Part shown: piece by piece, positions 7,724 to 16,424 of the stretch | Layout of the letters: the number at the start of each line of letters is the position of its first letter | How positions within the stretch are numbered: position 1 is the first letter of the stretch | Source: JAWXCM01 sp034408745 | GTDB taxonomy: Bacteria > Acidobacteriota > Terriglobia > Bryobacterales > Bryobacteraceae | Reading direction: 5' to 3' | DNA: 64,000 bases | Assembly: GCA_034408745.1 (NCBI GenBank) | Contig: JAWXCM010000291.1 | Span: 1-64,000, forward strand | Program-made: the position numbers and the translations under genes | Notes under the pieces: generated by a model | What the model saw: only the letters and a program-made list of their open reading frames with translations | Database searches by the model: none | What the model was told of the DNA's origin: nothing

Positions 7724-9012
7724 CAGATCAGTTTCGTTACGCCAGGCCGGGCCAGAGGCTTCACTTCCAGGCTGCCGTTCCAGTCGATCTTGTCCGGTAC
7801 CAGCGATTCCTGCGAGTTCATCGCCTGCTCCCAGGTGACTTGCTGACCGGTATAAGCCGCCATGCGACCCATGATCGCCAGCATGGTGCTGGTGGCCAGA
7901 CGCGTACCGTCATTGATGGGCGTGTTCTTGCGGAGGCTGGCGAAGAGCACGTCGTGCTCGCGCTGATACATGTCGTAGGGCTGGCCGGACCACGTCCAGT
8001 TCGTCTTGCCCTCAATCTTCGGGCGAGGGCCTCGGCCGATGGTGCACGTGCCTTCCGACCCGATGATGTAGTCCGAGTTCTCGTTGTAGCAGTTCTCAAT
8101 CTGGCGGTTCGCGATGAAGGCGCGGACGCCGTTCGGGTAAAGGTAGTTGATCTCGAAGTGGTCGTAGATGTTGCCGCCCTCGGCCGGAATGGTTCGGCCG
8201 CCGACGCCAACGCAGCTCACCGGAGCGATATCGCCCATCGCCCACGCCACTTTGTCGACACTGTGAACGGCCTGTTCCACCAGGCTGTCGCCGCACAGCC
8301 ACACGAAGTTGTACCAGTTGCGGGTCTGCCACTGCACGTCGCTCATGCCCTCAGGCCGCGTTGCCGCGGGAGGCATCGGCTTCACCGGGCTGGTGTAATA
8401 GGTGGCGTAATAGGCCGCCATCTTGCCAATGGCACCGTCCTTGATCTGCTGGAAGGTGTCGACGATCATCGCGTTGTAGCGCCAGCAGAAGCCGGCCACC
8501 AGCGAGAGATTCTTCGCCTTCGCATCTTCGGCGGCCTTGAGCGCGGCGCGAACACCGGGCGCGTCGGTGGCGACGGGCTTTTCGCAGAACACGTTCTTGT
8601 TCGCAGCGATGCAGGATGCCAGATGCAGTGGCCGGAAGCCCGGCGGCGTGGCAAGCAGGATCACGTCGGCCCCGCTGGCGATCACTTTCTGATAGGCGTC
8701 GAGCCCGAGAAACTGCTTGTCCGATTCCACCTTGACCCGGCCACCGATGCGCTGGATCTTCTTCAGCGTCCCGAGCGACTTGTCCACCTGCGCCTGGTCA
8801 ACGTCAGCCACGGCGACCAGTTCGGCGTAGTCGTCGGCGCGCAGCGCCTGCGAGGCGGCGCCGGTGCCGCGTCCACCGCAGCCAACCAGGCCGACCTTGA
8901 TCGCGTTGGTAACGGTTTGCGCCCTGATAACGGCAGGAAAACCCGCTGCTGCTGCAACGCCGGCGGTCTTCAGGAAGTCGCGGCGGCCTGTGAAGGTTTC
9001 ATTGGTAGACAT
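7723..9012 (-). CDS. Tat-exported Gfo/Idh/MocA oxidoreductase
   Basis: 429 residues from ATG 9012, which has a good GGAGGA Shine-Dalgarno nine bases upstream. Twin-arginine signal GRRDFLK (9-15) with an Ala-rich core. A Rossmann domain follows with the glycine loop GLVGCGGRG and the family's catalytic/NAD(P) motif CEKPV, then the C-terminal alpha/beta domain (EFNY-like sheet). Members oxidise or reduce sugars and inositols. Exported homologues can carry tightly bound NAD and act on glycosides; the substrate is unknown here. The start lies inside the 3' end of the TIM-barrel gene (43-bp overlap). A second family member is two genes upstream. Confidence 0.88.
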   Translation of the reverse strand: MSTNETFTGRRDFLKTAGVAAAAGFPAVIRAQTVTNAIKVGLVGCGGRGTGAASQALRADDYAELVAVADVDQAQVDKSLGTLKKIQRIGGRVKVESDKQFLGLDAYQKVIASGADVILLATPPGFRPLHLASCIAANKNVFCEKPVATDAPGVRAALKAAEDAKAKNLSLVAGFCWRYNAMIVDTFQQIKDGAIGKMAAYYATYYTSPVKPMPPAATRPEGMSDVQWQTRNWYNFVWLCGDSLVEQAVHSVDKVAWAMGDIAPVSCVGVGGRTIPAEGGNIYDHFEINYLYPNGVRAFIANRQIENCYNENSDYIIGSEGTCTIGRGPRPKIEGKTNWTWSGQPYDMYQREHDVLFASLRKNTPINDGTRLATSTMLAIMGRMAAYTGQQVTWEQAMNSQESLVPDKIDWNGSLEVKPLARPGVTKLI

Positions 9013-9914
9013 GGCTTGGATTCCTCCGAGTATACCTGGCTCATGAATTCGAGGAACCGTTGCGCGTAGCTGTCGAGCGTCGCCATGTCGCTGCCATGCA
9101 GCAGAGGCGAGCACATTTCATACGCGATTGTGCCCGTAAAGCCACCGTCGCGCAGTTCCGTCAGGAAGCCGCGGTAGTCGATTTCACCCTCGCCCATCGG
9201 CACTGCCTGCACCAGCGGGGTAGCCGGAAGGTAGTTGACGACGTTCGCTTCGTAGCGGTAGCGAGGCCGGCGCTGGTAGTCGGCGATGGTGGTGTGGATG
9301 TTCAGCGGCGCCATCTTCTTTGCGGCGGCTTTCAGGTCCGCGCCCTGGAGATACGGCGCCCAGGCGTCGAACATGGCGCGGCAGTTCGGATGGTCGACGG
9401 CCTGAATCAGGTCATGCAGCGTCTCGTACCCGGCAGCCAGATCGTGGTGGTTCTGAACACCGAGCGTTACGCCGCAATCGGCGGCACGCTTCGAGCATTC
9501 GCGCAACGTGTCCACCAGCAGCTTCCACTGCTGGCTGTAACCGTGCGACGGATACTCATAGCCGGTGAAGATGCGGACCGGGGCCGAGCCCAGTGCGGAC
9601 GCCATGCGGCACAGGTCGGTGACGTGCGCGATCTGGTATTCGCGGTGCGGGATGTCGGGGCGGTCGAGGCCCGCTGTGAAGTCGTTGTAGCCGGCAATGA
9701 CAACGTGGCGCAACCCACGCCGCTCGATCTTCTCGCGGAGCGCGGCAAGGCGTGGCGCGTCGTAGTCGAGAACGGAAAGATGCGGGCGCTTCGCCATCAG
9801 CATGACGCCCGAGAAGCCGAGGTCGGCCGCTTTGTCGATAAAGGCGTCCAGCGTGAGAGGGGCCTGGCCCCAGAAGCCGGAGTAGCTGACAGAGTGCAAC
9901 AGGGTCATGTTCAT
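8970..9914 (-). CDS. Sugar phosphate isomerase/epimerase-like TIM barrel
   Basis: 314 residues from ATG 9914, whose codon overlaps the upstream TGA (ATGA). It belongs to the xylose-isomerase-like / AP endonuclease 2 superfamily. Visible features are GFSGVMLMAKRPH, a metal-ligand type QNHHDLAAG, the FDAWAPYLQG segment after strand 6, and the late GEGEIDYRGFL followed by AYEMCSPLLHG. These barrels bind divalent metal and isomerise, epimerise or dehydrate sugars. No signal peptide is seen, unlike both flanking Gfo/Idh/MocA genes. Two oxidoreductases around an isomerase-type barrel is the usual make-up of sugar oxidation/epimerisation cassettes, including 3-keto-glycoside pathways. Confidence 0.85.
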   Translation of the reverse strand: MNMTLLHSVSYSGFWGQAPLTLDAFIDKAADLGFSGVMLMAKRPHLSVLDYDAPRLAALREKIERRGLRHVVIAGYNDFTAGLDRPDIPHREYQIAHVTDLCRMASALGSAPVRIFTGYEYPSHGYSQQWKLLVDTLRECSKRAADCGVTLGVQNHHDLAAGYETLHDLIQAVDHPNCRAMFDAWAPYLQGADLKAAAKKMAPLNIHTTIADYQRRPRYRYEANVVNYLPATPLVQAVPMGEGEIDYRGFLTELRDGGFTGTIAYEMCSPLLHGSDMATLDSYAQRFLEFMSQVYSEESKPCLPMKPSQAAATS

Positions 9915-11086
9915 ACGATGCGGCGGTTCGCAGCATCCCATTTTACGCGTCTGCCGCTGCGCAGGGATTCGAGCGTCATCACCAGGGCGACTGCGGTCTT
10001 CATGCCCTCCTCTACCGGCGCATTGGGGTCCTTGCGGGAACGGATGCAGTCGAGAAAGTTGCGGATGTGTTCGCGAGTAGCGCGGTTGAAGGCGCCGGGC
10101 TCATCGCGTGTGACGTCGGGCCTGAGTTGCAGAGCGGCTCCCTGCTCCGGCCACAGCGTATACGATTCGCGGCCCACGTCGAGCCGGGCTTTCGAGCCGT
10201 GATACTGGGCCATCTGGTCGTTGTGCGTGTGATAACGCATCGCTTTATAGCCGAGAGTAAATGTGGCGAAGAGATTTACCTGGGAATATTCCAGATTTAT
10301 GCTGGCAGTTTCCGGAATTTCAGCAGGTTTTAAGTTCACCTGCCCGCCAGCGCAGGTGACTGCGGAGGGAACGCCGGTTCCCATGAACCACTGGATAGAA
10401 TCGACCATGTGCGCCGCCTGCCCGATCAGCAGGCCGCCCGAGTAGTCCCAGTAGTAATACCAGTTGCGAAAACGCACCGGGTCCATCTCGCGTTGCGGGG
10501 CTTTGCCGAGCCATTGCTTCCAGTCGAGCGTGCCATCGAGTGGCCGCATGTTCAGGCCCGCCTGGTAGTTCAGCCACTGCGAGGTGACCAGGCGATCGTC
10601 GCCCAGTTTGCCCGACTGCGCCAGCGCTCGGCCGTCCTGAAACAGCGGAGAACTCCGGCGCTGCGTGCCGACCTGCACAATGCGTTTCGTGCGGCGGACG
10701 GCGGCGATAACGTCGAAGGCTTCGGCCGCTTCATGCGTCATGGGCTTTTCGACGTACACGTCTTTGCCCGCGTTCACTGCGTCGATCACCATGCGCGCAT
10801 GCCAGTGATCCGGCGTCGCCACGATGACCGCCTGAACGCTTTTGTCTTCGAGCAGTTTGCGGTAGTCCGAGAACGCCGTCGCTCCGGTGGATGCAGCCTT
10901 CAGTCCTGCTTCGAGGTTCGGCTGGTAGACATCGCAGACGGCGCCGACCGTCGCGCCCACCTCTTTGAATTCGGCGGTGAGCAGTTTGCCGCGGCCACCT
11001 GCTCCGATGAGTCCAACGCGCGGCAGGTTGGAGGATTGCATAGCGTGTGCGGCGGATGCGCTTACCAGAAATGCTCGTCTGTCCAT
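9911..11086 (-). CDS. Gfo/Idh/MocA oxidoreductase, probably exported
   Basis: 391 residues from ATG 11086, with GAGGAAG upstream. The N-terminus MDRRAFLVSASAAHA is a short Tat-like signal with a weak hydrophobic core, so export is likely but not certain. Rossmann motif GLIGAGGRG; VATPDHWHA and VEKPMTHEAAEA carry the family's His and EKP motifs. The region GGLLIGQAAHMVD is typical of the bacterial exported subgroup. It lies 7 bp after the beta-helix gene and overlaps the TIM barrel by 4 bp. Probably NAD-dependent oxidation of a sugar or a sugar residue of a glycan; the substrate is not deducible. Confidence 0.87.
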   Translation of the reverse strand: MDRRAFLVSASAAHAMQSSNLPRVGLIGAGGRGKLLTAEFKEVGATVGAVCDVYQPNLEAGLKAASTGATAFSDYRKLLEDKSVQAVIVATPDHWHARMVIDAVNAGKDVYVEKPMTHEAAEAFDVIAAVRRTKRIVQVGTQRRSSPLFQDGRALAQSGKLGDDRLVTSQWLNYQAGLNMRPLDGTLDWKQWLGKAPQREMDPVRFRNWYYYWDYSGGLLIGQAAHMVDSIQWFMGTGVPSAVTCAGGQVNLKPAEIPETASINLEYSQVNLFATFTLGYKAMRYHTHNDQMAQYHGSKARLDVGRESYTLWPEQGAALQLRPDVTRDEPGAFNRATREHIRNFLDCIRSRKDPNAPVEEGMKTAVALVMTLESLRSGRRVKWDAANRRIV

Positions 11087-11093
11087 GGCTTCC

Positions 11094-12479
11094 TCAATTC
11101 TTTCGCAGTCTGCGGGCGAGTTGCTCGGTGTGCAGGTTAACGGGTTCGACTCTCTCAGGCGCAAGGCCCGAAAGGATGATGGAACCAGGTGCCCAGCCGG
11201 CTGGCGGGGGCTTCAGTGGTGCCGCGGCGTGGATGTTCCAGAACGTTTCGCGGGCTCCGCAGTGCCGGCCAAGTGCGTCACCACCGCCTGACATCCAGGG
11301 GCGCGTTCCGGCTCCGGCGTCGATGTTTGTGTAGAGGTTCTCGTACGGCGCCCGTTTGTGGTGATCGAAGGCGAGGTCGACGCCTTTGCCGTTGGAGATG
11401 ACGTTGCCGGCCCCGTGGCTCACCGACAGGTCATGAATGAACTTCATGCGGATGTCGAAGTTGGTGAACAGATTGTCGTCACCACCGATGTACATTCCGT
11501 GATGGCCGTTGAAGCCCTGTTTGACGGTGGTGGTGCGCGCCGATTCGTAGACGATGCCATCGACAGTGTTGAATGAGCCGGAGATGAATGGGCCGCTGTC
11601 GGGGTTGGTAAGCCGGATGTTGCGAACCCAGCAATCGGCCACGCCCTGCAGCGCGACGGGGTTCTGGCCGAGTTCGGTGAAGTGGCCTTTGTACTCCGGC
11701 GCCGGAAATTCGAAGCGGAGGTCTTCGACGCCGCACTCGGTTACTGTTGGCTCAAAGCTGAGGACCTCAGGTTTCCATGCGGCGCGGATGTCGAAGCGGA
11801 GTGGGCGGTCGATGGTGATGGATTCGGCCCTGATACTGCGGATGCCGACGATGATGGAGGTCCGCGTCCCGTCGAGCTTCTTCATGTCGCCGGGGTCCTC
11901 GGAGTACAGATGTGAAGAGAGTGTCTTCGCCTCATCGTCGCGCACCGCAATCTGGATTTTCTGGCCGACTTTCAGGCCCTGCGTGGAAGAGAGCTTGAGC
12001 ACTGTTGCGCCCCGCGCGGATTCCGAAGCAACGGTGGCAAGACGCCGATTCCCGAACGAGCCGCGGAACCAGATGAAGCCTCCTGCCCAGGAGTAGTTGG
12101 AGGTTCGCTGGCCGCCGGTGGTGGCGCCCCAGTCGGGCCGAATGTCGCTGAGCGGAGTCGGGAAGAAGAGCGTGGTCTTGTCGGGGCCATCGCCGCGGAT
12201 GACCACCCCGCTCTTTTTCACATCGAGTATGCCGGTGATTTTGTAGCGACCAGCTGGCACCCGGATGACTCCGGTGGTGGCCTCGATGGCTTTGAGAAAT
12301 GCGGCCGTGTCGTCCTTCTCGCCGTCGCCGACGGCTCCGAAATCGCGAACGCTGGCCGTCACGGCGGCGCGAGGGATGGGCGCCTCTCCAGAATGGTAGC
12401 CGGCCCACGAGAAGTCGGGCGGCTGGGCCTGTGCTGCCAGCAACGTGGGCAGGAGAGCCAGTATCAGTGGTCTGGTCAT
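11094..12479 (-). CDS. Secreted right-handed beta-helix protein (pectate-lyase-3-like)
   Basis: 461 residues from ATG 12479, where a Sec signal (MTRPLILALLPTLLAAQA) begins. VRDFGAVGDGEKDDTAAFLK is the classic opening of the pectate_lyase_3 / GH28-type beta-helix family, followed by IRVPAGRYKITG and many short helix rungs with Asn/Asp turns. Proteins of this type cleave or bind polysaccharides by lyase or hydrolase chemistry, and the exact activity is not readable. The gene lies 5 bp after the sulfatase and 7 bp before a sugar oxidoreductase, which supports degradation of a glycan, perhaps a sulfated one. Confidence 0.8.
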   Translation of the reverse strand: MTRPLILALLPTLLAAQAQPPDFSWAGYHSGEAPIPRAAVTASVRDFGAVGDGEKDDTAAFLKAIEATTGVIRVPAGRYKITGILDVKKSGVVIRGDGPDKTTLFFPTPLSDIRPDWGATTGGQRTSNYSWAGGFIWFRGSFGNRRLATVASESARGATVLKLSSTQGLKVGQKIQIAVRDDEAKTLSSHLYSEDPGDMKKLDGTRTSIIVGIRSIRAESITIDRPLRFDIRAAWKPEVLSFEPTVTECGVEDLRFEFPAPEYKGHFTELGQNPVALQGVADCWVRNIRLTNPDSGPFISGSFNTVDGIVYESARTTTVKQGFNGHHGMYIGGDDNLFTNFDIRMKFIHDLSVSHGAGNVISNGKGVDLAFDHHKRAPYENLYTNIDAGAGTRPWMSGGGDALGRHCGARETFWNIHAAAPLKPPPAGWAPGSIILSGLAPERVEPVNLHTEQLARRLRKN

Positions 12480-12484
12480 GTTAT

Positions 12485-14119
12485 TTAGGCTGGTGGTATG
12501 GGGGCGGGTGTGCGCGGCGCGCTCCTCACCTTGTCCCACGGTTCGACGTTAGCGCGGCGCGCCCAGTTGTCCCAGGCGGCCGCAAGTTCCTTTGTCCGGT
12601 CGGGGTGTTTGTCCGCGAGGTCAGTGGTCTCGGTGCGATCGGCCTCAAGGTCGTAGAGTTCCCAGGTGCCGGGGAATTTCGAGACCAGCTTCCAGCGACC
12701 CTGTCGAACGGCTCGGTTGCCCTCGTGCTCCCAGAAGATGGGGTTGCGGCGGGTGAGCTTTCCGCCTCGCATCGCGGGCTGGAGCGAGACGCCTTCCATG
12801 GCCTGTACGGACTGACCTTTGCGCTCGCCGGGATAGCGCGCACCGGCGACGTCGACGCAGGTTGCCATCAGATCGATGAGGTGCCCAGGTTCGTGCGAGA
12901 TGGCGCCGGGCTTGATCTTGCCGGACCATCGCGCGAGGAACGGACTGGAAATGCCGCCCTCGTGGACCCAGTGTTTGTAGAGTCGGAACGGCGTGTTCGA
13001 TGCGTTGGCCCAGGGCACACCATAGCTCTGATATGTGGTTTCCGGGCCAGGAGCGATGGTGGGAATGTTGCCGCGGCGCACCGGCTCGCCCTTGTGAGTT
13101 TTGTCAGGCACGTGGAGGCCTTGTGCTTTGGGGCCGAGCTCTTCGGCGCAGCCGCCGTTATCGGCGAGGAACATGACCAGCGTGTTGCTGTCCTGACCGG
13201 TGGTGCGGAGGGCTTCGAGGATGCGGCCGACATTCTGGTCGAGAGAATCGACCATCGCCGCGTACACTTCCATGCGGCTCTGCTGCCACTCTTTGTCTTC
13301 GGCATCGGACCATGCGGGGACGGACGGGTCGCGCGGCGTGATGGGCCAGTTCGACTTGACGATGCCGAGCTCGACCATTTTCTTGTGGCGCTGCAGGCGA
13401 AGGACGTCCCAGCCCTCTTTGTAACGGCCTTTGTATCGGGCGATGTCTTCTGGTTTCGCATGCAGCGGCCAGTGCGGCGCGGTAAATGCGGCGTAAAGGA
13501 AGAACGGCTTTTTCGCTTCGGCGCCGGCCTTGATGTAGGTGACTGCGTTGTCGGCGATGGCGTCGGTGAAGTAGTAGTTGTCGCCGATCTCAGCGGGCGC
13601 GTTGTCACGGGTGAGGGTGACCGGGTTGAAGTAGTTGGCGGCCCCGTGGATGATGCCGTAGTAACGGTCGAAACCACGCTGCAGGGGCCAGTTGTGCTTT
13701 GATTCGGTGATCGGCGTCACGTGCCATTTGCCCGACATGAAGGTCTGGTATCCGGAACCTTTCAGCACCTCGGCGATGGTGACGCAATGGGTGTTGAGGT
13801 CCCCCGTATAGCCCGGCATCGCTTTGGGGTTGTCGACCATGTGGCCGACTCCGGTCTGATGGGGATAAAGGCCCGTGAGGAGCGCAGCGCGGGTAGGGCA
13901 GCAGCGGGCCGTATTGTAGAACTGCGTGAAACGAACGCCGTTTCGCGCCAGGCTGTCAATATTGGGCGTGCGGATTTCACTTCCGTAGCAGCCGAGGTCA
14001 GAGTATCCCATGTCATCGGCAAGGATGATGACGATGTTGGGCCGGCTGTCTGCGGCGGCTGCGGTGCGCAGCGATCCTGCTGCGGCGGCTGTGGTTCGGA
14101 GGAAGTCGCGCCTGTTCAT
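12485..14119 (-). CDS. Tat-exported arylsulfatase-type sulfatase
   Basis: 544 residues from ATG 14119. Twin-arginine signal NRRDFLR; first metal site LADDMGYSDLG (Asp35/Asp36); sulfatase signature ARCCPTRAALLTG, in which Cys73 (Cys-x-Pro-x-Arg) would be converted to formylglycine; then GKWHVTP and FLADNGG for further metal and substrate contacts. Length and motif order match family S1 sulfatases acting on sulfate esters of sugars or aromatics. It is the first gene of the nine-gene operon, and the 86-bp gap to the divergent GMC operon probably holds its promoter. Activation would need an FGE or anSME elsewhere, since the FGE-fold protein in this operon lacks the catalytic cysteines. Confidence 0.93.
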   Translation of the reverse strand: MNRRDFLRTTAAAAGSLRTAAAADSRPNIVIILADDMGYSDLGCYGSEIRTPNIDSLARNGVRFTQFYNTARCCPTRAALLTGLYPHQTGVGHMVDNPKAMPGYTGDLNTHCVTIAEVLKGSGYQTFMSGKWHVTPITESKHNWPLQRGFDRYYGIIHGAANYFNPVTLTRDNAPAEIGDNYYFTDAIADNAVTYIKAGAEAKKPFFLYAAFTAPHWPLHAKPEDIARYKGRYKEGWDVLRLQRHKKMVELGIVKSNWPITPRDPSVPAWSDAEDKEWQQSRMEVYAAMVDSLDQNVGRILEALRTTGQDSNTLVMFLADNGGCAEELGPKAQGLHVPDKTHKGEPVRRGNIPTIAPGPETTYQSYGVPWANASNTPFRLYKHWVHEGGISSPFLARWSGKIKPGAISHEPGHLIDLMATCVDVAGARYPGERKGQSVQAMEGVSLQPAMRGGKLTRRNPIFWEHEGNRAVRQGRWKLVSKFPGTWELYDLEADRTETTDLADKHPDRTKELAAAWDNWARRANVEPWDKVRSAPRTPAPIPPA

Positions 14120-14205
14120 TGCGGCTCCAGCATATCGCGGACGAATCTGGCTGGCTGACGGAGTCGTGATAGGCTGACGGCGGGTGACCTTACAGTCTGT
14201 GAGGT
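14120..14205. promoter_or_regulatory. Divergent promoter region with tandem GGCTGACGG repeats
   Basis: This 86-bp gap separates the start of the sulfatase operon (minus) from the start of the GMC dehydrogenase operon (plus). It contains a perfect 9-bp direct repeat, GGCTGACGG at 14153-14161 and at 14172-14180. The repeats are 19 bp start to start, close to two turns of the helix, which is the spacing expected for side-by-side binding of a regulator. I do not see convincing -35/-10 boxes for either direction. The operator role is an inference. Confidence 0.4.
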
Positions 14206-14763
14206 ATGGCAAGTCCGAGTGATGTCCTCCGTATGAGGATGTTCGCCCTGAAACGGCGAACCTTCCTCACCGCCGCGGCGGTCGCTGTTGCCGGTTGCGG
14301 GGTTCGGGGCGCAGCCCCTGGCTATCGAGTCCTGTCCGAGGTCGAAGTAAAGGCGCTTGAAGAGTGGTGCGAAGCGCTGATACCTGCCGATCAGGATGGC
14401 GGCGCGACCGATGCGCGCGTAGTTCGATTCATCGACATTCAGCTCACGCGCAAGTACCGGATGCTTCTGCCGAAGTATCGGGAAGCTGTTGCGGCGTTCG
14501 CGCGATACCGGGGCAGCAAGCCTGGGTTGCGTGTCGAGGAAGTCCTCGCGTCCATGGAGGCGGGCAAGTGCCCTCACGAGTTTTTCACCGACGGCGGCAA
14601 GGCTGCGTTTGAGATGGTGCTGGGGCATGCGATGCAGGGCTTTTACGGCTCGCCGCGGCATGGTGGGAATCGGGAATACGTCTCGTGGAGAATGCTCGGG
14701 GTACCAGTGTCTCCGGTGCGTGGGCGGCAGCAGTACACGATCGCCGACGGGGGCAAGGTATGA
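14206..14763 (+). CDS. Gluconate 2-dehydrogenase subunit 3-like Tat lipoprotein
   Basis: 185 residues from ATG 14206; ATG 14233 and 14239 are also possible, because the GAGG before 14206 is only one base from the start. Tat signal KRRTFLTAAAVAVAGC ends in a lipobox VAGC (Cys31), so the protein is probably a Tat-exported lipoprotein. The body (LSEVEVKALEEWCEALIPAD and later FFTDGGKAAFEMVLGHAMQGFYGSPRHGGN) matches the gluconate dehydrogenase gamma/subunit-3 family. Such small subunits carry the Tat signal for a partner flavoprotein that lacks one. The stop overlaps the next start (ATGA), as expected for a stoichiometric complex. Confidence 0.88.
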   Translation: MASPSDVLRMRMFALKRRTFLTAAAVAVAGCGVRGAAPGYRVLSEVEVKALEEWCEALIPADQDGGATDARVVRFIDIQLTRKYRMLLPKYREAVAAFARYRGSKPGLRVEEVLASMEAGKCPHEFFTDGGKAAFEMVLGHAMQGFYGSPRHGGNREYVSWRMLGVPVSPVRGRQQYTIADGGKV

Positions 14764-16424
14764 CGCTCCCCGGTGTTCATGCAGTCGTGATCGGAGCGGG
14801 CGCGGCTGGGCCGATTGTGGCCAAGGAACTCGCTTTCGCCGGGTTTAAGACCGTACTGCTGGAGCGAGGGAAGTGGAACACTCCAGCCGACTGCCTGAAG
14901 GACGATCTGCGCAATCAGCGGACGTCGGTGCTGGGTCATCCATTCGGCCCTGACGATGAGGGTAATCCTCGGGTGGTTGTCGAAAGCAAGGGGCAGCTTC
15001 GCGTGGTTGAGCCGTCGGGCTCGGGGTACAGCAACAATGCGGCGTGCGTCGGCGGGGGCACGCTGTCGTATGGCGCCATGGCGTGGCGCTTCCATCCCAA
15101 CGATTTCCGTATGCGCTCAGTGTATGGTGCGCTGGTTCCGAGGGCGTTTGAGAACTCGACGCTGGAGGACTGGCCGATCACATACGACGACCTGGAGCCG
15201 TTCTACGAGAAGGCCGAATGGGAGATCGGGGTCTCCGGCGACGATTCGACCAACCCGTTCAAGGGTGAGCGGAAGAAGGCGCTGCCCATGCCTCCGCTGC
15301 CTCCGAGCCGGGAGCATGAGGTGCTCTGGAACGGTGCTAAAAAGCTGGGGCTGCACCCGTTTCACATTCCGATGCTGCGGAACACGGTGCCATACGGGGG
15401 CCGGCAAGGGTGCATGCGGTGTCGCTGGTGCGTGGGGTTCGCCTGCGAAGTGGATGCCAAGTGCGGGACACAGAACACGGTGCTGCCTCGCGCACTGGCG
15501 ACCGGCAATCTGGAACTGCGGACGGAATGCCATGTCCAGCAGGTCGTCGTCGACGATCAGGGCAAGGCTACGGGCGTCCGCTACTTCGACAGCAAGGGTC
15601 AGTTGCAGGATCAGCCGGCGCGCATCGTCATCGTTTCGGCGAGTGCGATTGAGAGCGCGCGGCTGCTGCTGAATTCGAAGTCAAAGCTGTTCCCGAACGG
15701 GCTCGGCAACCGGACCGACTGGGTGGGCCGCAATCTGCAGGGCCACATGTACACGGGCGCGATGGGTCTGCTGGCTGAGGACTGCTACGACGACCTGGGG
15801 CCTGGCGCGAGCATCGCGATTTGCGACTTCAGTCACGGCAATTCCGGACTGGCGGGCGGTGCGATGCTGGCCAACGAATTCATTCGTCTGCCCTACCAGG
15901 CGATCGGGAATCGAGCTCCGGGCGTGCCGCGATGGGGCGCTGCGCACAAGGACTACATGAGGAAGAACTACCGCCGTATGGTGGTGGTTCAGGGGCCGAC
16001 ACAGGAAATTCCGGTGGCGGACATGCGGGTGGAAGTCGACCCGGTGGTGAGGGACAAGTTTGGGATTCCGGTGGCGCGGCTGAGCGGGGAGAAGCATCCG
16101 CATACGGTTGAGGTCGGCAATGCGATGGCGGAGAAAGCCGACGCCTGGCTGAAGGCTTCGGGCGCCGTGACGACGTGGATGCGGACGGGTGGCAGGGGCA
16201 CCAGCGGGGGACAGCATCAGGCAGGGACATGCAGGATGGGCCACGATCCGAAGCGGAGTGTGGTGGACGCGAACTGCCGCGTGCATGACGTCGACAACGT
16301 GTATGTGGTGGATGGCAGTGTCCATGTGACAAACGGCGGATTTAATCCGGCGCTCACAATCATGGCGCTCGCGTTCCGGGCCGGGGCTCATATCGCGTCG
16401 ACGCGTCACGATGTGATCGCATGA
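14760..16424 (+). CDS. GMC-family FAD sugar/alcohol dehydrogenase, catalytic subunit
   Basis: 554 residues from ATG 14760. The FAD-binding loop GAGAAG is at 12-17 with Glu35 ending strand 2. GSGYSNNAACVGGGTLSYG surrounds the flavin. A Cys-rich loop CMRCRWCVGFACEVDAKC could hold an iron-sulfur cluster, as in some bacterial FAD-glucose dehydrogenases. The C-terminus HQAGTCRMG ... YVVDGS ... GGFNPALTIMALAFR is the GMC_oxred_C active-site region. There is no signal peptide, so co-export with the upstream Tat small subunit is likely. Both gene junctions are 4-bp ATGA overlaps. Probably oxidises a sugar, polyol or sugar acid in the periplasm and passes electrons to the downstream cytochrome. Confidence 0.9.
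   Translation: MTLPGVHAVVIGAGAAGPIVAKELAFAGFKTVLLERGKWNTPADCLKDDLRNQRTSVLGHPFGPDDEGNPRVVVESKGQLRVVEPSGSGYSNNAACVGGGTLSYGAMAWRFHPNDFRMRSVYGALVPRAFENSTLEDWPITYDDLEPFYEKAEWEIGVSGDDSTNPFKGERKKALPMPPLPPSREHEVLWNGAKKLGLHPFHIPMLRNTVPYGGRQGCMRCRWCVGFACEVDAKCGTQNTVLPRALATGNLELRTECHVQQVVVDDQGKATGVRYFDSKGQLQDQPARIVIVSASAIESARLLLNSKSKLFPNGLGNRTDWVGRNLQGHMYTGAMGLLAEDCYDDLGPGASIAICDFSHGNSGLAGGAMLANEFIRLPYQAIGNRAPGVPRWGAAHKDYMRKNYRRMVVVQGPTQEIPVADMRVEVDPVVRDKFGIPVARLSGEKHPHTVEVGNAMAEKADAWLKASGAVTTWMRTGGRGTSGGQHQAGTCRMGHDPKRSVVDANCRVHDVDNVYVVDGSVHVTNGGFNPALTIMALAFRAGAHIASTRHDVIA

Noticed and set aside
4201..9069. Long open frames on the plus strand opposite the PSD1, FGE-fold and oxidoreductase genes (e.g. 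4201-5298, 5377-6966, 7498-9069)
   Set aside because: They are antisense to genes with clear family motifs, are rich in Arg/Pro/His, and lack ribosome sites or recognisable domains; GC-rich codon bias explains them.
12299..13702. 467-codon plus-strand frame opposite the sulfatase and beta-helix genes
   Set aside because: Antisense shadow of a well-supported sulfatase; no domain or credible start.
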